Assembly (NCBI GenBank): GCA_029265255.1 | Contig: JAJUJQ010000006.1 | Coordinates: 1 to 64,000 of the forward strand | Length of the DNA: 64,000 nt | DNA from: Spirochaetota bacterium | Lineage (GTDB): Bacteria; Spirochaetota; Spirochaetia; Treponematales; Rectinemataceae | Reading direction: 5' to 3' | Shown here: piece after piece, positions 24,816 through 33,571 of the stretch | Numbering within the stretch: position 1 is the stretch's first letter | Layout of the letters: each line of letters begins with the position of its first letter | Position numbers and translations under genes: made by a program | Notes under the pieces: generated by a model | What the model was told of the DNA's origin: nothing | Databases searched by the model: none | The model's input: only the letters and a program-made list of their open reading frames with translations

Positions 24816-26234
24816 TCAAGGTTCGATATCGACAATCTTGCCTGGATTCATGATGAGATTGGGATCCCAGGCCTGCTTGATGGCGCGAATCAGGGCCAGC
24901 TCGGTCGGATCGGCGAATTTCGCCATGTACTGTTTGCGTTTCAATCCAATGCCATGCTCGCCTGAGATCTTCCCTCCCAGCTGAGTAATGGCGCGATACA
25001 GCGCTTCCAGCGCGAGAGGTTCGATCTCATGCCATCGTTCCATGGGCATATCGGGGTCTTTCACCAGTGTGGCATGCAGATTGCCATCTCCCGCATGTCC
25101 ATAACAAGGAATGGTGATGCCGAAATCTCTGGCAATTCTTTCAAGTTCCGGCATGACCTTCGGAATCGAAGCTGGCGGAACCACGATATCCTCCAGGCTC
25201 TGGACCGGGCAGTAGACCTTGAAGGCTTCGGCGATGTTGCGCCGTATTGCCCACAGCCGCTCTTGGGTGGTTCTGTTGTCCGCGACATATACTTCGACAG
25301 CGCCCTGCTCCATGCAAAGGTCTCCAACAGCTTCCGCTTCCTGCTCGACACGATTGGGTTCCGCGCCGTCCATCTCGATAAGCAGCATCGCCCCGCAATC
25401 GGCGTAGGAGAGACTTTCATTCAGGTAGGTACAGGATGTCTCTACTGATCGGCGATCCATGAATTCAATTGACGCGGGAAGAAAGCCGCTTCCGAGAATG
25501 CGGGGTACGGCAGAGATCGCTTCTTGGGGGCTGCGGAAAAGCACGAGAAGGTCGCTTTTTGCCACGGGCAACGCGATCAAGCGAATGGTGGCAGCGGTCA
25601 CGATCCCGAGCGTGCCCTCTGATCCGACTATGAGCTGCACGAGGTTGTAGCCGGTTACGTCTTTGGCAAGTTTGCCGCCAAGGTGGACAATCTCGGCCCG
25701 CGGTGTTACAAATTCGAGCCCCAGGATGTACCGAGAGGTGACACCATACTTGATCGCTTTGCCACCGCCGGCATTTTCGGCGATATTGCCGCCAAGGGTA
25801 CAGGTTTCGAGACTCATGGGGTACCCTGCATAGAAAAGCCCATGTTCTTTTACAAGATTATTGATCTCGTTGGTGACAATACCGGCCTCGACGGTCATTG
25901 TGAGGTTGTCGTAATCGATTTCCCGCACCTTGTTCATTTTTTCCAGAGAAAGCACAATCCCCCCATACACGGGGATGGCGCCGCCCGAAAGTCCGCTGCC
26001 GGCTCCCCGTGGCGTAATGGGGATGTGGTATCTGTTCGCGAGCTGAACGACGCCGGCAACATGTTCAGTACGCTCCGGCGTGACAACCACATCTGGCATG
26101 TGCGCATACTCGTCGCGGGATGTTTCGTCGTGAGAACAAGCTTCGAGCTTAGCGGGATCGATCGAATAGTTGCGAGGGCCGACGATGGCCGCTAATTCCT
26201 CAAGGATCGCGGGAGTGAGTGGATTGTAGTTCAT
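24816..26234 (-). CDS. glcD: FAD-linked 2-hydroxyacid (lactate/glycolate) dehydrogenase
   Basis: 472 residues, GlcD/LctD type. The PCMH FAD-binding domain occupies about residues 35-215 (TPRGAGSGLSGGAIPVYGGIVLSL; GGNIAENAGGGKAIKYG; IVGSEGTLGIVT), and the C-terminal domain ends KISGEHGIGLKRKQYM. It oxidises D-lactate, glycolate or a similar 2-hydroxyacid. The ATG overlaps the EtfBA stop by 4 bp, so electrons most likely pass to that flavoprotein, as in the LctBCD complex of acetogens. That pairing is by analogy, and substrate is not determined by sequence. Confidence 0.92.
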   Translation of the reverse strand: MNYNPLTPAILEELAAIVGPRNYSIDPAKLEACSHDETSRDEYAHMPDVVVTPERTEHVAGVVQLANRYHIPITPRGAGSGLSGGAIPVYGGIVLSLEKMNKVREIDYDNLTMTVEAGIVTNEINNLVKEHGLFYAGYPMSLETCTLGGNIAENAGGGKAIKYGVTSRYILGLEFVTPRAEIVHLGGKLAKDVTGYNLVQLIVGSEGTLGIVTAATIRLIALPVAKSDLLVLFRSPQEAISAVPRILGSGFLPASIEFMDRRSVETSCTYLNESLSYADCGAMLLIEMDGAEPNRVEQEAEAVGDLCMEQGAVEVYVADNRTTQERLWAIRRNIAEAFKVYCPVQSLEDIVVPPASIPKVMPELERIARDFGITIPCYGHAGDGNLHATLVKDPDMPMERWHEIEPLALEALYRAITQLGGKISGEHGIGLKRKQYMAKFADPTELALIRAIKQAWDPNLIMNPGKIVDIEP

Positions 26235-28174
26235 CGCTTGCCTTTCCTTTCTTGTATGGCGCGGGTAAGGCGCGGCAGGAGTTCGAAGAGGTCGCCGATG
26301 ATGGCCAGGTCGGCGACTGCATGGATTGGCGCGTCTGGGTCGCTATTGATAGAAATGATGGTTTTCGCGGTGCGGATACCGGCAAGATGCTGGATAGCGC
26401 CCGATATTCCTGCGCAGAGATACAGTTCGGGTGAAATTGTCTTGCCGCTCAGCCCGACCTGGTGGGGATAACTGATCCAGCCCCGGTCCACCGCTTCCCT
26501 ACTTGCGCCTACTGATGCGCCGAGGACTTCAGCGAGGGTTCGCACGTAGCGGAAGTGCTCTGCTTTTTTAAGTCCCTTGCCGCCAGACACGACGATACGC
26601 GCTGCCTCGAGATTTTGGAAGTCTGCGGTCTCGCGTTCCTGCGAAAGAATCCGGATGGGGAGGGATTCGGGTTCGGAAACTGGAATGCGCAGCAAGGTGC
26701 CGCAACGACGAAAGTCGGGGGCAAGGGGGCGCATCGAATGGGGGCGTACCGTAGCCATCTGTGGTTTATGTTTTGGTGTCTTGATGGTTGCCATGATATT
26801 GCCGCCGATGGCTGGGCGGGTCTGAAGCAAGAGCTCTGTCCCCTCTTCGATCGCGAGGTCGGTACAGTCGGCAGTGAGACCTGTTGAGAGCGTGATGGCG
26901 AGATGTGGCATGAGCGTGCGTCCATTCGAGGTGGCCGCGGCAAGAATGATTTCCGGGTTTCTGGTTCTGGCGAGGGTTGCGATGGCCTTGGACCAGTATT
27001 CACAGATGAATGGGGAGAATGAAGCGCTTTCGAGCCCGATCACGATGTCCGCTCCATGCGCAATAAGTTTGTCCGCGTCTTCCCGCGAGAGGACAGGGAC
27101 TGGCGCAACGGCAACAAGGGGCACGCGAAGGCGGTCGGCAAGGAGTCTGCCTCGAGCCAGAAGTTCGAAGGATATGGGATGGACGTGTCTCGAACGGATT
27201 TCGGCAATTGTCCAGATTTCTCGCTCATGAGTGTGCTGAGCGCCCGCCGCAGGCGAGCTTGAGGAAACAATGGAAGAGCTTGATACAGATTCTGGCTGAG
27301 GTGGCTCTCCCATTTCCATGCTGGAAGAGGAATCGATTCCGAGAAGACCTTTTTCTTCAAGAAGCGCAAGCACGGAATGTACCGCGCGGTCCTGGCCTTC
27401 TTCATCGCGAGCCATGATGCGCTGGCCGTCGCGCGCGACACGAGGATGAAAAATATTCGTAACTCGAGTTGGAGAGCCGGGAAGGCCGACCTCCTCGGGG
27501 TTCAATCCAAGATCGGCCGCACCCCAGCGAAGTATCTCGGCGGCGCGAGCCGCTTTCTTGCCCCGCAGGGTGGGCAGCCGCGGGGAGGCGATTTCCTTGA
27601 CCACCGTTACAAGGCAGGGCAATCTCGATTCAAGCTTTTGATACCCTTCTTCCGTCAGGCGACGGACCTTCGCGACGCCCCCGCGATATTGACCGGTACT
27701 ATCCGCGGCTTCCGTCTCAACCTCCAGACTGCTGACATAGGTCAGCACCGGAATCCCCAGCCACGCGGCGATGCCTGGTCCGACCTGGCTTGTGTCGCCA
27801 TCGGTAGCCCGTTCTCCCGTAACAATCAGATCGCAGAAGTGCTGGGGACAGAGCGTGCGAATGGCGGTTGCGAGCACATGTGAGGTTGCCCACGTGTCGG
27901 AGCCGGCAAAGGCCCGGTCGGTTAGAAGGACCGCGCGGTCGCAGCCCATGGCGAGAGCTTCCCGCAATGCCCGCTCGGCATCGGGCGGCCCCATTGAAAT
28001 GACCGTGATCGTCCCACCATGGATTTCCTTCAGTCTCAAGGCTGCTTCTATGGCATACAGATCGAGTGGGTTGATGATATTGCCGGTTCCGGTACGCACA
28101 ATGGTGCCAGTATTCGGGTCCATTGCGACCTTGTCTGTTTCAGGTACCTGTTTGAGAGTGACAATGAGATTCAT
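26231..28174 (-). CDS. etfBA: fused electron-transfer flavoprotein EtfB-EtfA
   Basis: 647 residues. Residues about 1-260 are EtfB (MNLIVTLKQVPETDKV, TGERATDGDTSQVGPGIAAWLG). A Ser-rich linker near 285-325 (SVSSSSIVSSSS) joins EtfA at about 325-647, with FAD loops SGGKGLKKAEHF, SREAVDRGW, QVGLSGKTISPELYLCAGISGAIQH and INSDPDAPIHAVADLAIIGDLFELLP. No CxxCxxC ferredoxin motif is seen, unlike some EtfA proteins of lactate complexes. The overlap with glcD shows the partner. Two copies of the 11-bp word (one with one mismatch at 27844) fall in it. Confidence 0.94.
   Translation of the reverse strand: MNLIVTLKQVPETDKVAMDPNTGTIVRTGTGNIINPLDLYAIEAALRLKEIHGGTITVISMGPPDAERALREALAMGCDRAVLLTDRAFAGSDTWATSHVLATAIRTLCPQHFCDLIVTGERATDGDTSQVGPGIAAWLGIPVLTYVSSLEVETEAADSTGQYRGGVAKVRRLTEEGYQKLESRLPCLVTVVKEIASPRLPTLRGKKAARAAEILRWGAADLGLNPEEVGLPGSPTRVTNIFHPRVARDGQRIMARDEEGQDRAVHSVLALLEEKGLLGIDSSSSMEMGEPPQPESVSSSSIVSSSSPAAGAQHTHEREIWTIAEIRSRHVHPISFELLARGRLLADRLRVPLVAVAPVPVLSREDADKLIAHGADIVIGLESASFSPFICEYWSKAIATLARTRNPEIILAAATSNGRTLMPHLAITLSTGLTADCTDLAIEEGTELLLQTRPAIGGNIMATIKTPKHKPQMATVRPHSMRPLAPDFRRCGTLLRIPVSEPESLPIRILSQERETADFQNLEAARIVVSGGKGLKKAEHFRYVRTLAEVLGASVGASREAVDRGWISYPHQVGLSGKTISPELYLCAGISGAIQHLAGIRTAKTIISINSDPDAPIHAVADLAIIGDLFELLPRLTRAIQERKGKR
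26832..26842 (-). repeat. dispersed 11-bp word, copy 10
   Basis: Full 12-mer in the EtfA half, read EGTELLL on the coding strand. A one-mismatch version (GGGGACAGAGCG at 27844-27855, opposite orientation to the gene, read TLCPQ) is in the EtfB half. Confidence 0.75.
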
Positions 28175-28238
28175 TCGGTTGCTCCGGATTTTCAGTATGG
28201 CATGAAAAATGTTTTCAGGCCAGCTGGGAAGAGGCTTC

Positions 28239-30266
28239 TTAGGAACTCGTACGATGCTGTCCTGGATGGGAGCGCCTTCCGATCGGGGGCTTCCCCTTTG
28301 CGTTTCGGCTGCGGGATGCTGGTGCGGATTTTCGAATCTCAGTCCGCGATTCGGGCGGAACCAGGCAATCGGGTCGCAGGCCGATCAAGTCTGTTCTTCC
28401 TAATAGGGTCAGAGCCTCACGGGCACGCCGGTGATGTTCGGGCTTGTTGCACTGGAGGAGTGCTCGCTGCAAAGCTCGCTCGTGGTCCCCGCGCGCGACA
28501 TACACCGCTGATCCGTCCAGAGGATTCAGCCCCGTATACCACATCGCCGTCGAGAGCGTCCCTGGCGTGGGATAGAAATCCTGAACCTGGTCGGGTATAA
28601 AGCCAAACTTTTTTAGATACAAGGCAAGCTCAAGCGCGTGTTCGAGCGTTGCTCCTGGATGGCCTGAAATAAAGTAAGGCACTAAATACTGCTTCTTTCC
28701 AAGTTCGGCGTTCAGATGGCGGTATGCTTCCGCAAAGTGATCGAATACTTCATGAGGGGGCTTGCCCATGAGCTTCAGCACCGTGTCTGAGACATGCTCG
28801 GGCGCTACTTTTAACTGGCCGGAGACATGGTACTCCACGAGATCTCGCAGAAAAGCTCTGTCCCCGTCGAGCATCACGTAGTCGTAGCGGATGCCGGAGC
28901 GGATGAACACGCGCTTCACGCCTGGTATCGCTCGCAAGCGTGCGAGCAGTTCGCGATATTCTCGATGATCTGGTTTTAAATGCGGACACGGCGCGGGCGC
29001 GAGGCAAAGCCGATTTGTACACGCGCCGCGCTGCTCCATTTTGGCACAGGCGGGGACGCGAAAATTGGCGGTCGGGCCTCCGACATCGTGAATGTAGCCT
29101 TTAAAATCGGGTTTTTTAATGAGCGCTTCCGCTTCTTTCAGGATGGAGTCGATGCTGCGCGAGGTGACCACGCGGCCTTCATGGAATGTGAGCGAACAGA
29201 ACGAACAGCCGCCAAAACAGCCCCTGGAAGACAGGAGCGAAAATTTGACTTCGGAGAGAGCCGGCACACCGCCTGCGGCTTCGTACATTAGATGCCATTC
29301 TCGCGAAAAAGGCAGGGCATACACTCGGTCCAATGCCTCGCGGGAAAGGGGAAACGCGGGCGGTTCCTGGATGATTACTCGTTCGCCGCAGGGTTCGGCG
29401 AGCCTGCGGGCTGACCAAGGATCGCTGTGCTGATATTGGATTTTAAACGATCGCGCGTACGCCTGCCGGCCTTCGGGCGTGTCAGCGGATACTTCCTCGA
29501 AGGAAGGCAGCGCGATCGCGTCGGCGGGTATGTGGTCAGGAGAAGCAGCCCACACCGTGCCGCGGATTCCCGTCAGATCGAGCTCTGTCCCCGCTTTTTC
29601 CGCTTTTGCTCCTTCCTCAGCGCCGCTTCCCGCTTCCTTCTTCTCTCGCTGCGCTTGCGCAAGCCGGCTCATGATCTCGAGGATCTGCTGTTCGGCCATG
29701 CCGTACACAAGAATATCCGCTTTCGCATCAAGCAAAATTGAGCGTCGCACCGTATTCGACCAGTAGTCGTAATGCGCGAGCCTGCGAAGCGAGGCCTCGA
29801 TGCCGCCGATGACGACAGGCACGCCTTTATAGGCCTGCCGGCACCGGTTGGCGTATACGATAATGGCTCGATCTGGCCTGGCGTTTCGTCGATGCGCGAT
29901 ACTGGGGCCTAATGTTCCGTCGGCGCGGAGGCAGATCGCGGGGTCACCACCAGGTGCGAAATCATCGTTCGATCGAGGCTTCTTACTGGCGGTGTAGGAC
30001 GAGACCATCGAATCGAGGCCTCCTGAGGTGACAAGCCAAGCAAGCCGCGGGCGGCCAAATATCCGGAAGATTTCCGGGTCGTCGGGGTCGGGCCGGCTCA
30101 ATATGGCAATCCGAAACCCAGCTTCCTCCAGGACCCGGCCAATCAATGCGGCGCCAAACGACGGGTGATCGACATAGGCATCACCGGTCACAATTACCGC
30201 ATCGAAATCGCCTGGCACCAGACCACGCTGCGCCATATCCTGCGGATGAGCCACGAGGAAATTCAT
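28239..30266 (-). CDS. YgiQ-family radical SAM protein
   Basis: About 675 residues from ATG 30266; a TTG start at 30296 is possible. Family blocks: VTGDAYVDHPSFGAALIGRVLE, VIGGIEASLRRLAHYDYWSN, cluster motif SSRGCFGGCSFCSLTFHEGR, DVGGPTANF, VAPEHVSD and DFYPTPGTLST. Function is unknown. Near residues 205-235 there is a low-complexity charged insertion (EAGSGAEEGAKAEKAGTELD) that contains copy 12 of the 11-bp word. It lies upstream of etfBA on the same strand with a 64-bp gap. Confidence 0.92.
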   Translation of the reverse strand: MNFLVAHPQDMAQRGLVPGDFDAVIVTGDAYVDHPSFGAALIGRVLEEAGFRIAILSRPDPDDPEIFRIFGRPRLAWLVTSGGLDSMVSSYTASKKPRSNDDFAPGGDPAICLRADGTLGPSIAHRRNARPDRAIIVYANRCRQAYKGVPVVIGGIEASLRRLAHYDYWSNTVRRSILLDAKADILVYGMAEQQILEIMSRLAQAQREKKEAGSGAEEGAKAEKAGTELDLTGIRGTVWAASPDHIPADAIALPSFEEVSADTPEGRQAYARSFKIQYQHSDPWSARRLAEPCGERVIIQEPPAFPLSREALDRVYALPFSREWHLMYEAAGGVPALSEVKFSLLSSRGCFGGCSFCSLTFHEGRVVTSRSIDSILKEAEALIKKPDFKGYIHDVGGPTANFRVPACAKMEQRGACTNRLCLAPAPCPHLKPDHREYRELLARLRAIPGVKRVFIRSGIRYDYVMLDGDRAFLRDLVEYHVSGQLKVAPEHVSDTVLKLMGKPPHEVFDHFAEAYRHLNAELGKKQYLVPYFISGHPGATLEHALELALYLKKFGFIPDQVQDFYPTPGTLSTAMWYTGLNPLDGSAVYVARGDHERALQRALLQCNKPEHHRRAREALTLLGRTDLIGLRPDCLVPPESRTEIRKSAPASRSRNAKGKPPIGRRSHPGQHRTSS
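28854..28864 (-). repeat. dispersed 11-bp word, copy 11
   Basis: Full 12-mer on the coding strand of the YgiQ-like gene, read DGDRAF. Confidence 0.7.
29581..29591 (-). repeat. dispersed 11-bp word, copy 12
   Basis: Full 12-mer on the coding strand of the YgiQ-like gene, read AGTELD, inside a low-complexity insertion. Confidence 0.78.
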
Positions 30267-30335
30267 ATTAAAGGAAGTATATACGAAAAGCGGCAACGTG
30301 TCCGGTCCGCGGCGGTCGCCTTATACCGGCCGGTT

Positions 30336-30364
30336 TTGCCGCGACCGAAGATTATCAGTATATT
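30336..30364 (+). promoter_or_regulatory. sigma70-type promoter before DUF2892 gene
   Basis: TTGCCG (30336-30341), 17-bp spacer, TATATT (30359-30364), 54 bp before the start codon. Confidence 0.5.
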
Positions 30365-30417
30365 AAATAATGAATTATTTTGTGTTGTGCAAGGGATTTG
30401 CGCAAGGAGGTTTTGGT

Positions 30418-30633
30418 ATGAATAAAAACATGGGGAGGACCGATAAAGCCATCCGTATCATCGCGGCGATCGTCATCGCGATCCTGATTCTCACCGGTGT
30501 GCTGAGCGGCGCCTGGGCCTGGATCCTTGGAATTCTCGCTGCTGTCTTTGTGCTTACCAGCGCCGTCTCATTTTGTCCGCTGTATACGCTCTTGGGTATC
30601 AGTACCTGCCCAAAGGAAGAGAAGAAAGCCTAA
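30418..30633 (+). CDS. DUF2892 (YgaP-type) small membrane protein
   Basis: 71 residues. A perfect AAGGAGG at 30404-30410 sets the start. It opens MNKNMGRTDKAIRIIAAIV, has two membrane helices and then the DUF2892 end CPLYTLLGISTCPKEEK with two cysteines. In other bacteria this module is found alone or fused to rhodanese; function is unclear. Downstream, 30634-30767 holds a CGATGCG/CGCATCG hairpin without a T run and no gene. Confidence 0.88.
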   Translation: MNKNMGRTDKAIRIIAAIVIAILILTGVLSGAWAWILGILAAVFVLTSAVSFCPLYTLLGISTCPKEEKKA

Positions 30634-30767
30634 TCCATCATTGATCGATGCGGGGGGAATTTGTGTTTGCCCTCGCATCGCCGATGGCGCTTGCGGCATT
30701 TATATTTCTCAACAGTAATAAGCGCGCATAAGCGTGCTCTTGTGCAATTCGCGTGTCTTCGTGGCTG

Positions 30768-31097
30768 CTATGTTTCGCCGCCTTCTGGTTTTTTCCGAGC
30801 CGATTCCTCTTGCGCAGGTGTGACCGCTTCCGATTCCGTATCTTGGGGACGACGTCTTAGTTTTTGTGTCTCGCGTCTCTCGCGTGAGAGAGCCCACGAT
30901 CGTTTCCAGAGCGAGGGGAGCAGGAGAAACATGCCGATCAAGATGCCTATGCCGAAGGCAATGACCAGCACAAGGGAAAGCGGTGCGTCCGCCATCCAGC
31001 CGAAGAGCGTTACCGTTACGGCCGCGCTGTTTTGGACCGCAAAGATGACAGCCAGCACCGCGACTATCAGCAGAATGACGATATAGGCGATCTTCAT
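30768..31097 (-). CDS. LapA-domain (DUF1049) membrane protein
   Basis: 109 residues: two helices (IVILLIVAVLAVIFAVQNS; LVLVIAFGIGILIGMFLLLPS) around VTVTLFGWMADAPLSL, the LapA/YciS pattern, then a charged tail. In E. coli LapA joins LapB in controlling lipid A synthesis; a similar envelope role here is inference. GGGAGG precedes the ATG. It follows pckG by 12 bp and is probably co-transcribed. Confidence 0.85.
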   Translation of the reverse strand: MKIAYIVILLIVAVLAVIFAVQNSAAVTVTLFGWMADAPLSLVLVIAFGIGILIGMFLLLPSLWKRSWALSRERRETQKLRRRPQDTESEAVTPAQEESARKKPEGGET

Positions 31098-31109
31098 CCG
31101 CCGCCTCCC

Positions 31110-32963
31110 TCACTCGTCTGCCTGCTCTTGCGGAATGCGCGCAAACTCCCAATGCTCCGGTGCCCGCCACAGGCTCGATAGCATTAATTCCCTTACAAAT
31201 ATAAGCTCTTTTGGCAGCCGGTCATAGAGCTTCATGAATAATTCCTCGTGCGACAGGATCTCGTTCATCCACGCGTCACGGTCCACCGTCATGATTTCGT
31301 TCCACTTCTCACGCGGATACTCAAGCCCATCCCAGCAAATATCCTCGTAACGCGGCATCCAGCCTATCGGGCTTTCCACCGCCTTTCCATGATTATTCGC
31401 GCGATCCACAATCCATTTGAGCACGCGGATGTTCTCGCCGAATCCCGGCCAGAGGAATGTACCATCGGCATCCTTGCGGAACCAATTAACCCCAAAAATG
31501 CGTGGCGGATTGCAGCTCCATCTGCCAAATCGCAGCCAATAGTTGAAGTAGGAAGCCATGTTGTATCCACAGAAGGGCAGCATAGCGAAGGGATCGCGGC
31601 GTACCTGGCCCACCGCGCTAGTCGAAGCGGCAGTTGTCTCCGAACCGAGGGTCGCGGCAAGATAGACACCGTAGATCCAGTTGAATGACTGGTACACGAG
31701 AGGATAAACCGTGCTTCGGCGTCCTCCGAAAATGAGCGCTTTAATCGGCACGCCCTCGGGATTCTCCCACGCGGGGTCGATGCTGGGGCACTGGCTGATC
31801 GGCGCGGTAAAGCGCGCGTTGGGATGGGCCGCGGGTTTGCCCGATGCAGGGTCCCAGGGATTGCCCTGCCAGTCGATAAGACCTTCCGGTGGTGTCGGTG
31901 TCATGCCTTCCCACCAGACATCGCCGTCCGGAGTAAGCGCGCAGTTGGTGAAAATGGTGTTGGCGCGGATCGTGGCCATGGCGTTTGGATTCGATTTTTC
32001 GGAGGTACCTGGTGCAACACCGAAAAATCCCGATTCCGGATTGATGGCGCGGATTTGTCCCTGCGCATCTGGCTTGAGCCACGCGATGTCGTCCCCGACG
32101 GTGGTCACTTTCCATCCATCGAAGGACGGCGGCGGTATCAGCATGGCAAAATTTGTCTTGCCACAGGCACTCGGGAAGGCTGCAGCGACGTAAGTTTTTT
32201 CGCCGTCTGGCGACTCGACGCCAAGAATCAGCATGTGTTCGGCCAGCCACCCTTGATCGCGCGCGATCACCGAAGCGATGCGGAGCGCGAAGCATTTTTT
32301 CCCCAGGAGCGCATTACCGCCGTATCCTGAGCCGTACGACCAGATCGCCCGCTCTTCCGGGAAATGGACGATGTATTTATGCTCTCGGTTGCAAGGCCAG
32401 GGCACATCCTGCTGTCCCGGCTCCAGAGGCATACCGACCGAATGCATGCAGGGCACAAAATCGCCACAATCGCCCAGGGCTTCGAGTACCGCGCGGCCCA
32501 TCCTCGTCATGATACGCATGTTCGCGACGACATAGGGCGAATCGGTGATCTCGACACCGATATGGGAGAGGGGCGAGCCGATCGGCCCCATGCAGAAAGG
32601 AATGATGTACATAGTCCGGCCGCGCATGCACCCGTCGAACAGGCGATTCAGGATCGCCTTCATCTCCTTGGGGTCCATCCAGTTGTTGGTGGGACCCGCT
32701 TCGACTTTGCGCCGGCTGCATATGAAGGTGCGATCCTCGACACGGGCGACATCGCTGGGATCGGAGCGCGCGAGGAAGGAATGAGGGCGCTTTGCGGGGT
32801 TAAGGGGAATGAAGGTGCCAGAGGCAACCAGCGCGTTGCAAATAGTATCGTATTCTTCCTGCGAGCCGTCACACCAGTACACGAAATCGGGTTTGCACAA
32901 GGCTTCCATACGGGAAACCCAGGAAATCAGCTTTTCATGGGTCACATATGAAGGGATCTGCAT
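31110..32963 (-). CDS. pckG: phosphoenolpyruvate carboxykinase (GTP)
   Basis: 617 residues, GTP-specific class. P-loop [16 protein letters not shown] carries the reactive cysteine; the Mn/Mg site follows as [13 protein letters not shown], with [18 protein letters not shown] and [15 protein letters not shown] also present. It links oxaloacetate and PEP; in fermentative bacteria it can run toward oxaloacetate. AGGAG lies 6 nt before ATG 32963. The LapA gene follows. Confidence 0.97.
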   Translation of the reverse strand: MQIPSYVTHEKLISWVSRMEALCKPDFVYWCDGSQEEYDTICNALVASGTFIPLNPAKRPHSFLARSDPSDVARVEDRTFICSRRKVEAGPTNNWMDPKEMKAILNRLFDGCMRGRTMYIIPFCMGPIGSPLSHIGVEITDSPYVVANMRIMTRMGRAVLEALGDCGDFVPCMHSVGMPLEPGQQDVPWPCNREHKYIVHFPEERAIWSYGSGYGGNALLGKKCFALRIASVIARDQGWLAEHMLILGVESPDGEKTYVAAAFPSACGKTNFAMLIPPPSFDGWKVTTVGDDIAWLKPDAQGQIRAINPESGFFGVAPGTSEKSNPNAMATIRANTIFTNCALTPDGDVWWEGMTPTPPEGLIDWQGNPWDPASGKPAAHPNARFTAPISQCPSIDPAWENPEGVPIKALIFGGRRSTVYPLVYQSFNWIYGVYLAATLGSETTAASTSAVGQVRRDPFAMLPFCGYNMASYFNYWLRFGRWSCNPPRIFGVNWFRKDADGTFLWPGFGENIRVLKWIVDRANNHGKAVESPIGWMPRYEDICWDGLEYPREKWNEIMTVDRDAWMNEILSHEELFMKLYDRLPKELIFVRELMLSSLWRAPEHWEFARIPQEQADE

Positions 32964-33059
32964 AGGAACTCCTGGAATGGAAATCTGAATTTTCCATTAT
33001 ACGCCCAGTTTGGGATTTTGTGCGTGACAAAATGAGCCGACACCCGCTATGCTGGAATT

Positions 33060-33503
33060 ATGCGGATTGAACTGCTGGAAGGTGCGGGGCTGGTGGGGGT
33101 GTTGGTCAGCGCGGTAATGCTCGCGCTGGCCGTGCTGGTAGCGGTGCTGGCCTATAGAGCGGGGAGGCGTCATGGCATTCTGGAAGCAGGGATGCGGGAA
33201 AAGGATAGGATTGAGGAGGCGCGGCGAGACGCGGTAGAACGCTCGCGAGCGGTACTTTCGGGTCAATTGTCGGAGCAGCTAGCGCCATGGCTGCCTGATT
33301 TTCCTGTCAATCCCGCCGACGCGCGCTTTATCGGAAAACCGGTGGATTTTGTCGCTTTCTGCGGAGCGGAGGGGGGTACTGTCGATGAAATCGTTTTCAT
33401 CGAGGTTAAGAAGGGACGCTCAACTCTGAGCCCGGTTGAGCGGAGCATCCGCGACGCGATAGTACATGGCAGAGTACGATGGGTGGAGTATCGCCTTGAA
33501 TAG
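33060..33503 (+). CDS. membrane-anchored Holliday-junction-resolvase-related endonuclease
   Basis: 147 residues. One N-terminal helix (LVSAVMLALAVLVAVLAYRAG) is followed by a short coiled region and the PF10107-type nuclease core: RFIGKPVDFVAFCGAEGG, VDEIVFIEVKKGRSTLSPVERSIRDAI. The D...E-x-K arrangement (VDFV; FIEVKKG) is that of the endonuclease fold. Predicted only; the family has no well-studied member I can name. Confidence 0.82.
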   Translation: MRIELLEGAGLVGVLVSAVMLALAVLVAVLAYRAGRRHGILEAGMREKDRIEEARRDAVERSRAVLSGQLSEQLAPWLPDFPVNPADARFIGKPVDFVAFCGAEGGTVDEIVFIEVKKGRSTLSPVERSIRDAIVHGRVRWVEYRLE

Positions 33504-33571
33504 CTGGAGTGCTAAGCGTATCAAGGGTGCGGCCGGTACTCTGATGAATAACGCTGAGCAGAGACGCGGGC

